Shown: positions 22,476-33,590, counted from the first letter of the stretch. The stretch is 64,000 nucleotides of DNA from Sinonovacula constricta (GCA_007844125.1 CM017572.1:24776879-24840878), one strand, 5' to 3'. The notes: a model not told the origin generated them from the sequence alone. A program made the numbers and translations.

Positions 22476-23828
22476 ACATTAACCACATTACATTACGAAA
22501 AATGAATAAACCTAAAATTCAGGCGCTTTGATAGGCAAACATATGGTTACTGCTTAACGGACATATGGTAATATAGGCAGCTATGCATTGTTGATATAAT
22601 ATTTAATTTTACAGACGGACAAACAGACGAACAGCGAACATACATAAGCACATCTTGATAGATGGTTAGGCAACAGGCAGACGGCCAAAATATGGTTCGA
22701 CTGGCAAGGAAACAGGCCATGCCGAAACACAGACAAAAAAACAACAACTAATAGGCGGGCGAGGAAAAGACGGATTGCTATAAAAAGATATCAAGACAGA
22801 CGGACAGACAGGCGAATGATAGAATATACGATATGTACATAATGGAAACCCCTCATGCATGCAAAGAAAACAGCGATTAAAAGAAAGAACGTAAATGTTA
22901 CAAAAAAAGAACCAGAAAATGACAGATGCAGATAGGCTAAATTCGATTGTCTTTTCCCATTTGCGACCGGAAGCGCCTTCTGGCAGTCTGTTTCGTGACC
23001 CCTCGGTTTGTATCCGGATTGGCCGTGCCCTGTCCATCACAAAAGCGGCGGGAGGATACAACGTCCAGTTGACCTCCGCGAATAGCTGCTTCACTTCAAC
23101 GCTGTTAGTTTGCTTATGTTTGGGAAATACATTTATAATATATTCAGCATCCGTTGGATCGTTTATGATTTGCTGATGGGCATATTGTATCCACCTTCTG
23201 TATAAAGTGGTTATTTTGTGTGTTGATTTACTGCGTCATTTGTCTCTTTGTTTGTTTGCTGCTAGTTTGAGGGAAGATTCATTTTATACACGTTTGTTCC
23301 AATTATGAGAGTATTTCATATAGTAAGAGCTCTCTATGTAAATAGATTTCGAAGTTTTTGGTGTGGTGGTGGTGGGGATTTATTATTTGGATAATGCTGA
23401 GGTTGTAACCCCTTCCGTTGTTGTTTGCTTGTGTGAACACCGCTAAACTGATATATCTTGTCCTACAAAAATGTAGCCTTTCGAAAGAAAAAAGGCCATT
23501 TCATTAAATCAAGAGTGTATGTGTGGTTTATTTAGGTACCTGCTTCGTTATATCTTTGTTTTCACATTATATGTATGTTTCACAGTAGTGAGGGGTAGTG
23601 GGGGTTACGGTACACTTGACATATCATACGGCGCCGAATACAATTAAGTTTAACGTAAACAGAGTGAAATCAGGTTAAAATTAAGATAATTATGTGAGTA
23701 GAAATATAAAACGCTATAAGGTTACAATAATGTGAATTATTATTGAAAACTGGTTAGCATATAAAGCAGTTTAAACAATTAATGTCGTTAGCATAAACAA
23801 TTTATAACTCAAAAACTCTTGCTTTAGT
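22476..23828. other. Unannotated stretch with purine-rich and GC-richer parts
   Basis: 22606-22815 is loosely periodic (GACAGACGGACAGAC-like). 22925-23100 is locally GC-rich and open in frames on both strands (93 codons plus, 142 codons minus). No domain was recognised, and dual-strand openness makes either reading weak. The rest is featureless AT-rich DNA. Confidence 0.45.
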
Positions 23829-24187
23829 CTATATAAAGACAGTTTTGAGTACTGTATCAATTGTTGAAAATCGTGAAAAATCGGTCTAAATCTTTTTCAT
23901 TGTTTCTAAATCTATAAATAAACACGACGTGGACTTCTTGTAAAAAAAAGGATACCGACGTCATAGCGAATTGCCTTTATTTTAAAAATGGCCATCCCTG
24001 TGGCGTAGGTCAGATAGGAAGTATATGTACCTGTTTGCAATGGCGAGTGGGGATTTATCCTTCACTATTTACACACATCTAGAGCATTAATTAACAGTAT
24101 TTTGCAGGACCTTTTCAGGTAACAATGAATTAAATGGCTATTTGAGAAAACAAGCTTTGGTCCAAACTTTCAGCAACCACCTTTAAA
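23829..24187 (+). mobile_element. MITE family D, copy 4
   Basis: Left end ATAAAGACAGTTT looks like the family terminus with an internal deletion. The interior has ATTGTTTCTAAATCTATAAA and GACCTTTTCAGGTAACAATG. The right end AGCAACCACCTTTAAA is the reverse complement of the family D left end with changes. Confidence 0.65.
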
Positions 24188-24189
24188 AA

Positions 24190-24818
24190 TAACTGTGCAG
24201 GTTATAAGAGAAAAAAAGAAGAAATAATTGTATGTGTATGAAAAAAAAACAGAAACACAATGAGACATCTTACATGATTGTAACGTATGTGAAAAATTTA
24301 CGTATTCATATCTGGTATACTTGATTTCCTTTATACAAGAACTCTTGGAGTTGATTTCCCGAAAGACTTCAACGCCATCCTTAATAAACACTATTATATG
24401 ATAAATCACCAATATGCGTTTTTATAAATAATTAGATTATCAGAACTTACATTTCAGTCATTTTTGACCTGGAGGAATATATTGCTGCATTTCCTTAGTT
24501 TTTTTCAATAAAATCTGTGATATTAATACGCCCAAGAAAAAAAGTAGTTCTACAAAATGATTATATATCTAGTATCAGTGTGTGGCGCTTTTTTTTTTGA
24601 GCGAGTTAAAACAATTCGCCAAAACAGCCGCTGAAATAAACTATTTGTATTTAAATTGTGTATAAAAGGTATACCATGATCCAATAAGAAACAAACAACA
24701 AGCAATAATCTGTAAGCTTGGCAACAAAGTATATGACGGGGAAAAACATTACACTTACGTTACCATGTCTGCAAATGTATAATGGTGAAGAACATATTAT
24801 CATCTATAGCTAGGATAA
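24190..24818. other. AT-rich stretch, nothing recognised
   Basis: Contains homopolymer A/T runs and an 80-codon minus-strand frame (24170-24412) that overlaps the MITE end and has no recognisable domain. Confidence 0.5.
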
Positions 24819-24819
24819 A

Positions 24820-24827
24820 TAGTAGTG

Positions 24828-24858
<31 letters not shown>

Positions 24859-24883
24859 TAGTAGTAGTAGTAGTAGTTTTAGT

Positions 24884-24921
<38 letters not shown>

Positions 24922-24940
24922 CAGTAGTAGTAGTAGTAGC
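24820..24940. repeat. (AGT)n/(AGC)n microsatellite
   Basis: Interspersed AGT and AGC units. Frames across it give poly-Ser, poly-Val/Ala, poly-Leu and poly-Thr/Ala, which are composition artefacts rather than genes. Confidence 0.97.
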
Positions 24941-25144
24941 ACATATAATGGAAAACAAAATGGCATCGTCAAACACAAACGCTTTCATCTTAATAAAACC
25001 ATGTATAATATCAAACAGATGAATTATTTAAATATATTTGTACAAATAATAGCAATACAAAGGAAAAAGAAAAAAAAAAGTTTTTCAACCGCGTCCCTTA
25101 ATTATTATACATTTAGGTGATTACGTCATACACATTGGTAATGA

Positions 25145-25426
25145 ATAATTGATAAATAGTGCGGCGCCCGTGGCGTAGCGGTAGAGTCGCCAAATTGTTA
25201 CTCTTCTGACTGCTTAGCCGCTCATCGCGTGGGTTCGAGTCCCGTTCGGGGCGAATGGTCATGTGGGAAGGTCTTCTATCTGACTTGCGGTGCGCCGGTG
25301 GTTCTACCCAGACATGTGTCTATAGTCTTCATCCACCAAAAAAGCTGGACGTTGCTATAATGATCATAATTGGTGGCTGCAATGTACTTCAAAAACAAAA
25401 ACAAAAACAAAAAAAACATAATTGAT
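25145..25426 (+). mobile_element. SINE family A, full-length copy
   Basis: Starts GGCGCCCGTGGCGTAGCGG, with TAGAGTCGCC, B box GGGTTCGAGTCCC, the subfamily-1 body and a (CAAAAA)n tail. ATAATTGAT occurs at 25145-25153 and again at 25418-25426. This may be a target duplication, although the left copy stands seven bases away from the SINE start. Confidence 0.88.
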
Positions 25427-25575
25427 CAACAGGTTCTCCTGTGTATTGTTTTGTGATTATCTTTTCATTTTTTACCCCAAGATCAACTAGATACATAAAT
25501 ACGAACGTACATGTATGAGTACCATTTCAGTAAGATGGGCTACATGTTGTAATGCTTATCTTTTACCATTACCAT

Positions 25576-26070
25576 TTAAAGATGCTATCTGACAGTTTGC
25601 CTATCTGATAAATGAAACAATTTCTTATCCCTTTTCAGGAGAATGTATGCATAATATTCTATACTTTAGGCTAAGTAAAAACTATAAAAAACAACATTAA
25701 CTTAGTTGTTAGACCGTGCAAATCGTGAAATATATCGCTTTAAATGCCCATTCCTTCTCAATCTATAAATACGTACGATGGGGATTTCAGCTAAAAATAG
25801 ATAACGACGTCAGAACTGATTACCCGGATGTTTATGTAGAGCGAGCTGAAAAGTAAGTAGTCACATGATTTTCTAGGTTTAAAAATAGCGTTCTCTGCAA
25901 CGTTGCTCGGATAAGAAATACATTTTTATAATGACAGCCGTGGGATTTTGCTTGACGTTTCGCGGGGATGTAGGGGCACCAGTAAATATCATTTCGCGGG
26001 ATCTTACCAGGTAAAAATTGTTTATTTAGTTGCATAAAAAAGGTTCGAACGGTCGGAAACCACATTTGAG
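25576..26070 (+). mobile_element. MITE family D, copy 5, both ends visible
   Basis: Left terminus TTAAAGATGCTATCTGACAG and right terminus GGTCGGAAACCACATTTGAG are imperfect reverse complements. The interior matches the other D copies (ATAACGACGTCAGAACTGATTACCCGGATG order, GGATCTTACCAGG). There is no transposase, so it is non-autonomous. Confidence 0.75.
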
Positions 26071-26510
26071 ACAAAATGTCTACATAATAAACGTATAATT
26101 ATATTATATAATATGTCATTATGAAACATATCTAAGAAAAGACGCTACATGTACATAATAACGTTTTCTCCATTTTCCCATCTTTTCTTTTCATCTTGGT
26201 CATCAAAGCCCGAATGAGCGTTATGCTTAATGCCTATAGCGTGTCTTCTTTTAAGTAGTTCACATTAACTTGCTGATCAATCAGGGGTTTTCTCTGGATA
26301 ATTATTGTTGCTGAGATATATACATGATCAAGATCGATATGACGGCTCTGTTCGTCTAATAATTATTGATCTCTCCAGTTCTTATAAGGTCGGATGCGAT
26401 CGTTTATAAACTCACCCGAGTCTCCGTCAGGAAGCGGTGAGAGAAAGAGATATAAATTATATTACTTCCATTGGGTTACATCTGCACGAAGAAAAGTGTC
26501 TACCTTTCTT

Positions 26511-26978
26511 TTAAAGGTGGTATCCAACAGTTTACCTAAATAAAATATATGTGATAATATTTTAAACGTAATTTTGGGAATTCGGACATAATTTATGCTT
26601 AAACGCACGCTTAAGTCCAATTGAGGTGGGGTTCGAACACAAGCCCAGTTGCTAACACTAATCGTGAAATAAATCGCTCTAAAGCTTCGTTCGTTTCTAA
26701 TCTAAACATACACACATTTCTGCTTAAAATAGATATCGACGTCAGAGCGACTTACCCGGATGATGATATAACGTGATCTTGAAAGTAAATGGTCACGTAG
26801 TTGTCTTAGTTTAAATATAGCTAACTGTGCAGCGTTGCTCGGAAAGGAAATACCTTTTCCCAAAGGCGCAGGACATCAATTAACAAATAGAGTTTTACAT
26901 GGTATATTCAGGTAACAGTGATTTATTTTGTTATTTGATTGAAGGAAAATATCAAGAAACTGTTGGATACCAACTTTA
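26511..26978 (+). mobile_element. MITE family D, copy 6, best-preserved ends
   Basis: The left 22 bp (26512-26533, TAAAGGTGGTATCCAACAGT...) and right 22 bp (26957-26978) are reverse complements at 21 of 22 positions. The 468-bp element has the standard D interior (TAGATATCGACGTCAGAGCG, AGCTAACTGTGCAGCGTTGC). It defines the family as a short inverted-terminal-repeat DNA element. Target duplication and superfamily could not be determined by eye. Confidence 0.85.
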
Positions 26979-26989
26979 CCCTCCCCTTT

Positions 26990-28455
26990 CTCAATGCTTT
27001 GCGATTCATTCGTGTGATAAAAGTGGTTATTTAGAAATTAACACCATCATCAATAAACAGAACAGCAACAGAGGCAGCAGTATACGCAACAAAGACAACA
27101 TAATCAAATCCACCATCAGCATAACAGCGGTAATAGCGACGAGGACAACATCATCTTCAATGTCAACAACACTATAAGTTAATACCATCAATATATTTCG
27201 AAAACTTTTCTTTCTCCTGTCACATTTTCGTTTCATGAGATTACTCTTTCTGCTCTATTTATCATTTTTTCTTCTCTTATTCTCTCTGTCAACAGCAGCA
27301 AAAATAACAAAGCAAACTTAAAAGTTATAAATCATAAAGCACCTCTTGCTGTTTTTATTGCTACTTTATAAAGATATTGTTTTAACAGATTGTAGCAACA
27401 CAATCAGTTACTTTATAATCAACAATTATATATTCTTTATTTTTCCTTTTTCTTTCTTTTTTAATTTCTTTCTCTGCTTGAGTTTTTCTTGCTTTCTTAA
27501 TTACTTTTCTTTTTTCTTTCTTTTTTCTTTCTTTTTCTTCCTTCTTTTTATCACTTTCTTGTTGTTTGCACCTTCCTATGCTGTTCTCTCTTATTCCTCC
27601 CACTCTCAATTTCTCCCTCTTTCTATCTCCTCTCTTCTCTCTCTTTACTCATGCAAAACCCATGTCTCACATAATAAGCACACATTCGTTAACACGATAT
27701 CGATAGATAAACATAGAGTTCAAAATTTGTCTCGACATTAAATCGTGTGTAATTTTGTAATTCTGACTGCTGTTTGCGCAAGTCACACATCGCGGGTTCA
27801 AAAAGAAATTGGGAATAAACTCATAATTTGACATGAACTTCTATTCTTAACAATTTAATTATACCTCTGAAGGCTACTATTATATGCCTACCCCGACTGA
27901 ATACACCATACACAATAGATGTAGTTCTCCGGTACGTTCATACCTATTAGTTCCTTTCTTTGCGATTTCGAAAGCGTCTCTATTGAGTTAGATATCTCAT
28001 TATTACACTATTATTGACAATACCTTACGTATAGTGTTCGATGTATTCGAAATCGAAATAAAATATTTTCTCTGTGTATTTTATTTCGGATTATTTGTTA
28101 AACGAACTGGACAATGGTCAGTTTGAAGAAAAGGGGACTGACCACGCCATGTGGTGCTCGGTTGTGGATTAAGAATAATTTTAAGTGTTATCCACAATTT
28201 AAACATTTATAGAAATAGAAAGCGGGATGATTTAAGTAAAAATCATAACAATAAATAGAAGGCATATGTGTCACTTAAACATTGGACGTTTGTTCTTATG
28301 TTATCCATTCTGAAATGATGGTGATATGGTTGTTACACCTGTTAGGATATCTCCTACCCTTTTTGTTCTTGAATTATCTATAAACGTTATTTACAAAATT
28401 CAGACGACGTTAACGTTTAACTCTCTGGTATGAAAGCCAAAAAAATAATGCTGAA
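26990..28455. other. AT-rich stretch with a T/C-rich tract
   Basis: 27420-27560 is a long polypyrimidine tract (TTTCTTTC-like) that yields a Phe/Ser-rich frame of 131 codons on plus and a Lys/Glu-rich frame on minus, neither credible. Nothing else was recognised. Confidence 0.5.
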
Positions 28456-28461
28456 TATGAA

Positions 28462-28560
28462 GTCACGTGACCTTTCAACATAACTTATTTGCGACCAATT
28501 AGAAGCGTCTATAAACGTGCAAATCATGTGACGTGTTTTTAACGTTCCCGTATAGGAAAA
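28462..28560. promoter_or_regulatory. Promoter-like motif cluster
   Basis: Within 100 bp there is GTCACGTGAC (28462-28471, a palindromic E-box of the type bound by USF/TFE-class bHLH factors), a CCAAT-containing GACCAATTAG, TCTATAAACG, and CATGTGACGTG. It lies 1.8 kb upstream of the only gene candidate and before a minisatellite. Function is inferred from motif content only. Confidence 0.35.
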
Positions 28561-28734
28561 GAAACGCGTGTGAATAATTAAGTAATCTGACGTTTAACAT
28601 CATATCAGCATGTGAATACTGAAGTACTAAGGTGTAAATGAAATCATGTGAAATGGAATTTATATGTTTACATACAAACCGAAAGGTATTTGATGGAACG
28701 TGAAAGGTAACAGGTTAATCATAAAGAGTTAAAG

Positions 28735-29765
28735 GTGAGCAGTGCAGGATTAAAGGTGAAACATGCAGGATTAAAGGTGAAACGTGCAGGATTAAAGGTG
28801 AAACGTGCAGGATTAACGTGCAGGATTAAAGGTAAAACGTGGATAATTCTAGGTGAACCTTTCAGGATTTAAAGTGAAACATGCAGAATTTATGGTGAAA
28901 CACAAAGAATTAAAGGTGAAACGTCAGGATTAAAGGTGAAACGTGCAGGATTAAAGGTGAAACGTGCAGCATTTAAGGTGCAGCATTAAAGGTGAAACGT
29001 GCAGCATTTAAGGTGCAGCATTAAAGATGAAACGTGCAGCATTTAAGATGCAGCATTAAAGGTGAAACGTGCAGCATTTAAGATACAGCATTAAAGGTGA
29101 AACGTGCAGCATTTAAGGTGCAGCATTTAAGGTGAAACGTCAGGATTAAAGGTGAAACGTGGGTAATTCTAGGTAACCCTTTAAGGATTTAAAGTGAAAC
29201 GTGCAGAATTTATGATGAAACGCAAAGGATTAAAGGTGACATATGAAGTAAGGTAAAACATTAAGGATTTAAACTGAAACGTGCAGGATTTAAAGGTGAA
29301 CGATAAAAAACATGAAGGATTAAAGGTGTTCATAAAGAATGAAAGAGGAAAAAAACATGAAGAATTTAACGATTAATAAATCATGACGGATTAAGGTAGA
29401 ACATGAAATATCAAGGTAAAACATGAAGGATTAACGGTAAAACACGATGATTTAATGGCAAAAATAAAGGATTAAATGTAAAATGAAGGATTGGTAGTAA
29501 AATGTGAAGGATTAATAGTAAAACATGAATGATTACAGATGAGACACGAAGTATTACAGATGAAACACGAACGATCGAAGATGATAATAAAGGATTCAAA
29601 GAGAAACAAGAAAGTTTAAACTTGAAACGAAGGATTGCAGATGAAACACAAATGATTGCAGCACGAGGGATTGCAGATGAAACATGGGTGTTTGACGGTG
29701 AAATGTGAGGGATTACGAGTGAAACACGAAGGATTGAAGAAAAAGAATGAAGGAATAAAGTGAAA
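28735..29765. repeat. Degenerate 21-bp minisatellite (~1 kb)
   Basis: The core unit resembles GGATTAAAGGTGAAACGTGCA. A local variant zone (28965-29130) alternates a longer 35-38-bp unit containing GCAGCATTTAAGGTGCAGC. Divergence increases toward 29300-29760, where only the GGATTA and GAAACA words remain. A 125-codon minus-strand frame inside it is the repeat read out of context. Confidence 0.9.
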
Positions 29766-30310
29766 TGTGACCATTTAAAAACCAACAAGTGGAATAGAAA
29801 CTAGTGTCGTTTAAAGTGTGTTTAAAGTGTTCATATTATTCTGATATGACAATTCATGTAATAACTTTTGTGTAATATTTTACCGCATAAAATGTGAATT
29901 GCGGGTTAGAATAAAACATTACTTGCTGATATAAAAATGTTAAAATTATATCAGATAACCGTTTGAACCTACGGGTTATAAATAACTGTTATTTAGTGTG
30001 ATAAAAAAATCAGGTATTGAGTGGAAATAATTTCGATAAATGTATTAAGGAATGTTATGGCTTTAAAAGGCATCGCTATAAATATATTCAATGAAAATCG
30101 TTTTGTAGACTGAAATACTTTTGCCGGAATGTCCAAACCGAATTAAATAAACAACCAAAAATGTAGAGTTCAAAATAACATTAGTGGCCAGAATCTTAAA
30201 AAAATATATATATCGTTGAGTAGGACATGCTTCCGCAGTAAAGGAAGAACTAAGCTTTGCTTTAATTAAAAAATGTGGTTGATTGCAAATTAAAGATTAA
30301 TAATACGATC
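29766..30310. other. AT-rich segment upstream of the gene candidate
   Basis: No TATA box, CpG-like segment or repeat could be assigned. TGCTTCCGCAG ending at 30239 resembles a splice acceptor, so part of this stretch may be an intron or 5' UTR of the gene at 30311. Confidence 0.4.
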
Positions 30311-31477
30311 ATGTGGTCTGATGCGTGGAACTCGTTTGCGACATTTTTCACTGGTCGACCTCCTGCAGAGGCAAGCCCAAGTTCCGAAGAGGTGGAGTTA
30401 CACTTGGCGTCAAGGGACGGTGACCATGACGCCGCCGTTACCATGGTAACACCAAATTCTGGTCGCCGTCACCAGGAGACGTCAATATCGCGTCGTAATA
30501 ACATTAGCCCCGAACAGGAGCGAGATATACGCGAGATGTTGTCAGAAATTACCAGTTATGAAACTGGTTATTATTCAGAAACGGACAGTTTCGAAAATAT
30601 ATCACTAGTCGATGTAGACTTGAACGATGAACACATGTTGCCAAGAAATGAGTCGAATAAACATATCGAAGCCAAAAAAGAGCGAAAGAACAAAGATATT
30701 TGTAAATCTGGAACGAAGAATAAGGGAATAGCCAGGCCTTGTGAAGTAACAGTTGATGTAACCATTCATAATAATTCATCGCTAACTACAAACAAAACAG
30801 GTTTTCTAGTTCTTACAAATACACAACATATTGGAGACAAACCAACTCGATTTTCTCTTCACAGAGCATCGAAGGTCGCTAGCAATGCGCAGGAAGCGCA
30901 ATGCGAAATCCCATCCGTCTCAAAAATCGTACAAGATTCTAAACATGGAGCTACAAACTATGCTTATTTGGAGAATGAAGAAAGTAAAACTGAAGGCGCT
31001 GACAATATTGTCGGATTGGATGGCGATTTAGAAACCAAGCCAACTTCCGGGGAAAGGGGTGCTGTGCGCTGGAGAAAGGTTGTGCAAGACGACATCGACA
31101 GGCGCACGGAAGCCATCAAAGCGAACACACTTGTGACTAATCCTGCAATCGCTGCACAACTCATGAGAGCGTACAAAACGTCAAAACAACGCGTTACACG
31201 CAATACCGCCAAACCAACCTTCCTGCAAACTGTCCATCTTTATTACGGCAAAAAGGTGCAGCAAAAGATGAGATCAATGCTCGAGGAGAAAAGTTACCGC
31301 AGAGTTTCCCGTAAAAAACGTGATATATATAAGGATGATTCTAGTTCTGAGGGGGAAGATTTAGATCAGAGAGATTTCTACATGAATCCTAAGAAACAAA
31401 GATGGTGGATGCAAAAGCCACGGTCGGGGAAGGAAAGACTGAGGCAATACAAGTTCTTTGGTAAGGTTTTTAGCTAA
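30311..31477 (+). CDS. Unrecognised 388-aa protein, possibly one exon of a longer gene
   Basis: This is the only long frame in the window not made of repeats. The first in-frame ATG is at 30311 with A at -3; the frame stays open 12 codons upstream without an ATG. The N-terminus (MWSDAWNSFATFFTGRP) is followed by an acidic, Ser-rich stretch (residues 20-110), a basic patch AKKERKNKD (121-129), a mid region without clear features, and a helical-looking basic C-terminal third (about 255-335). After that come SRKKRD (333-338), the acidic SSSEGEDLDQRD (344-355) and a basic, aromatic tail (FYMNPKKQRWWMQK). The two basic clusters could be nuclear localisation signals. No signal peptide, membrane segment or enzyme motif was seen, and I do not recognise the family. 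TTTG/GTAAGG at 31457-31466 is a good splice donor just before the stop, so the real protein may continue in a downstream exon. Local base composition is less AT-rich than the flanks, which supports coding. Confidence 0.65.
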   Translation: MWSDAWNSFATFFTGRPPAEASPSSEEVELHLASRDGDHDAAVTMVTPNSGRRHQETSISRRNNISPEQERDIREMLSEITSYETGYYSETDSFENISLVDVDLNDEHMLPRNESNKHIEAKKERKNKDICKSGTKNKGIARPCEVTVDVTIHNNSSLTTNKTGFLVLTNTQHIGDKPTRFSLHRASKVASNAQEAQCEIPSVSKIVQDSKHGATNYAYLENEESKTEGADNIVGLDGDLETKPTSGERGAVRWRKVVQDDIDRRTEAIKANTLVTNPAIAAQLMRAYKTSKQRVTRNTAKPTFLQTVHLYYGKKVQQKMRSMLEEKSYRRVSRKKRDIYKDDSSSEGEDLDQRDFYMNPKKQRWWMQKPRSGKERLRQYKFFGKVFS

Positions 31478-31564
31478 TAAGATAGTATAAAAAGGTACTA
31501 AATCAGATTTCCGCAAAATATCAATTATATTTTTGCTAGGTAGCCCAGTCAATTTGGATACACA

Positions 31565-31720
31565 TACACGTATTCTCAATCGGAACTCCTCGGGTAATTC
31601 CGTCCTCGGGACAATCATAACTCGGGTGTATCTGGTGCAATAATACTTACAGAAATCACGATCGTTTTGTTCGCCTGAAGTTAGAAGAATATGCCTTAAA
31701 TGTGGTTCGCACGTTTGTCA
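31565..31720 (+). repeat. Dispersed repeat J, copy 1
   Basis: Close match to 46822-46975: AATCGGAACTC.TCGGGTAATT, GGGACAATCAT, TCTGGTGCAAT.ATACTTA, AGAAATCACGA and AGAAGAATATGCC. The core contains the dyad CGGAA...TTCCG. It begins about 90 bp after the stop codon of the gene candidate. Confidence 0.75.
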
Positions 31721-32340
31721 GATTATTTTGATTAAAGACGGGTTAATGGACGGGCGATTCGCCCTTGTTTTGTAATATTTTTTTTTTTACCATTTGCTAC
31801 TAGGTGTGAATTACTTTGAACCGATTGCATTGTTTCACGGGAGTATAATCTCGCTTGTCGGGCGATTGTCTTCTTAGAGAGGAAACGGATTTGTTCTTGC
31901 GTGATACACGTATATCACATAATATTGCGTGGTGGTGCGCTCAGATGCGTAGTAATGTAAATAGTAATTATTGTCGGCACGCATGCGCGCGGCGTCTATA
32001 TGCAGTAGTTCCTGGAAATGTCCCATGGATGGCGCCATGTTGTTCTTTAAACAATTCAAGTGCGTCACATTTCGGTTATTATTCAACTTTGCTGAATATC
32101 AGAATTAAACTAGATTGCAGTTTAATTTGTCTCTGTGCATGCACGATTTGTTTAATTTAAATTACATTTGTTAAGACAATGAACTATCTACAAGTCAAAT
32201 GTTTACTCTATTCGACTGTTTGTATTCGGACTTTTGCGTCCAAAGACTTAGTTGCTGGCTTATTTTCAGATAAATGGATAAAAAATAACGGCCATCACTT
32301 TTTTTGCTTAGTTTCAAATCGTGTTGCATAATCTCAATGA

Positions 32341-32618
32341 CCGGCCACAATAGCTCAATTGGTAGAGCGTCGGCTTGCGGATCGGGAAGTCGCGGGTTCA
32401 AATCCCGGCCGGGTCAAACCAAAGACTTCTAAGTTGGTAGTAGTGGCTTCCTTCATAACGCTCGGGGCTAAGGGGACAGTATTACGCCTGACTCGTCGGT
32501 GTCAGTATAATGGACCGGCCGGCTCAGTTCCTGGGCACCTCATAAGTGCCCCTATGCTATAATGATATAAATAACTCTGCACAGTATCGGCAAAAAACGC
32601 CGGCAAATTCCACCCCAA
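32341..32618 (+). mobile_element. SINE family C, full-length copy
   Basis: The tRNA-like head has AATAGCTCAATTGGTAGAGC (A box) and CGCGGGTTCAAATCCCGG (B box). It is followed by GACTCGTCGGTGTCAGTATA, ATAAGTGCCCC and a TATCGGCAAAAAACGCCGGC tail. The head is close enough to a tRNA that a tRNA scan may call it; the cloverleaf is not complete. It is inserted within duplication S. Confidence 0.9.
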
Positions 32619-32701
32619 ACTGGTTGTTTTTTATTTCATATTTCATAAAAATATCAATTATAATTAAAATGTATTTTATATTAACATGTGTAGTTTGACT
32701 A

Positions 32702-32793
32702 AATATTTATTTAACTTTAAAGTTTTGACATTTTTGACAAAAGTAATAATATTTATTTAACTTTAAAGTTTTGACATTTTTGACAAAAATAAG
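32702..32793. repeat. Two tandem copies of a 46-bp unit
   Basis: AATATTTATTTAACTTTAAAG...GACAAAA occurs twice in a row, starting at 32702 and 32748, with only end differences. Confidence 0.95.
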
Positions 32794-33125
32794 TTCTTAT
32801 GAACAAGTAATGACAAGACGCACAAAGCAATGTATTTTTTTAATAATATATTTGCAGTTTATATGAAATAATATTACAAATTTATGCAAACAGATTTGAA
32901 AATAAGCACAAAACCTGTAACGCCCGTTATTTTTCCAGTTTTCTGAAAAAGAGCCTGCTACATATAACTTTAAGAAAAACATTTGACAGCATTGTAAGTC
33001 TTAAAATAACAACAAGGTTTTGTTGTTTCTCGGTCGGTTTGATGTTAGGCAAAATATTTCATTGTCTAACAGGACCTTGACGGCGGCATCTGATGCTTTG
33101 CATCAATGTTCTCTTGTTTACCTCT

Positions 33126-33590
33126 TTTAAGTATCTGAAAAAGGCACCGTTCTTTATTATGCAAAGACGCACAGTGGTGTATCTGCTATATGGAAATGTA
33201 GGCAAGTGCCTTCGCATTTTTTTTGAACGAGAAAATATTACCAAAAATTCAATTCAATAAATAAAAATACTGCAACCGCTTAATGTACCTACAACCTTGT
33301 TAAATTTACATTTTTCCCAGGAGGGTTCAAGTCCCAAAGGCCATCTAGGTAGGCAATGCATAGACTTTTTTCAAACCGCTACGCTCTTGATGCAAAACAA
33401 AAATTGTTTCCCCCTTCTTAACACGTGTTTTCGAAACTATAAAGAAACAAAACGCGTAGGTTTATTTTATATCGCTTTATTTAATTTACTTCCCTTGTAA
33501 ATATCAAACCAAACCCAGTAAGAGGAAAATCAGGGATTATTCGATCAGTGTATCTAATAATTCTCAATCTATTCATTGTTGGTATTTATT
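33126..33590. other. AT-rich stretch, nothing recognised
   Basis: A 67-codon plus-strand frame (33297-33500) and a 61-codon minus-strand frame (33059-33244) lack recognisable domains. Confidence 0.5.

Larger units (their letters stand above)
31985..33125 (+). repeat. Segmental duplication S, copy 2, with insertions
   Basis: Diverged, collinear partner of 12430-12945. It is about 600 bp longer because SINE C (32341-32618) and additional AT-rich DNA with a 46-bp tandem duplicate lie between the two matching halves. Confidence 0.6.

Noticed and set aside
22666..23176. 142-codon minus-strand and 93-codon plus-strand frames in a GC-richer patch
   Set aside because: Open on both strands, no recognisable domain and no splice or start context to prefer either.
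27346..27741. 131-codon hydrophobic frame resembling a membrane protein
   Set aside because: It arises from a T/C-rich tract; hydrophobicity is compositional.
29411..29788. 125-codon minus-strand frame
   Set aside because: It lies wholly in the 21-bp minisatellite.
30275..30310. Upstream extension of the gene candidate by 12 codons
   Set aside because: The extension has no ATG (it begins GTG), so the eukaryotic start is placed at 30311.
32341..32420. Functional tRNA gene
   Set aside because: The head has A and B boxes but no complete cloverleaf, and the SINE C body follows, as in the other three copies.
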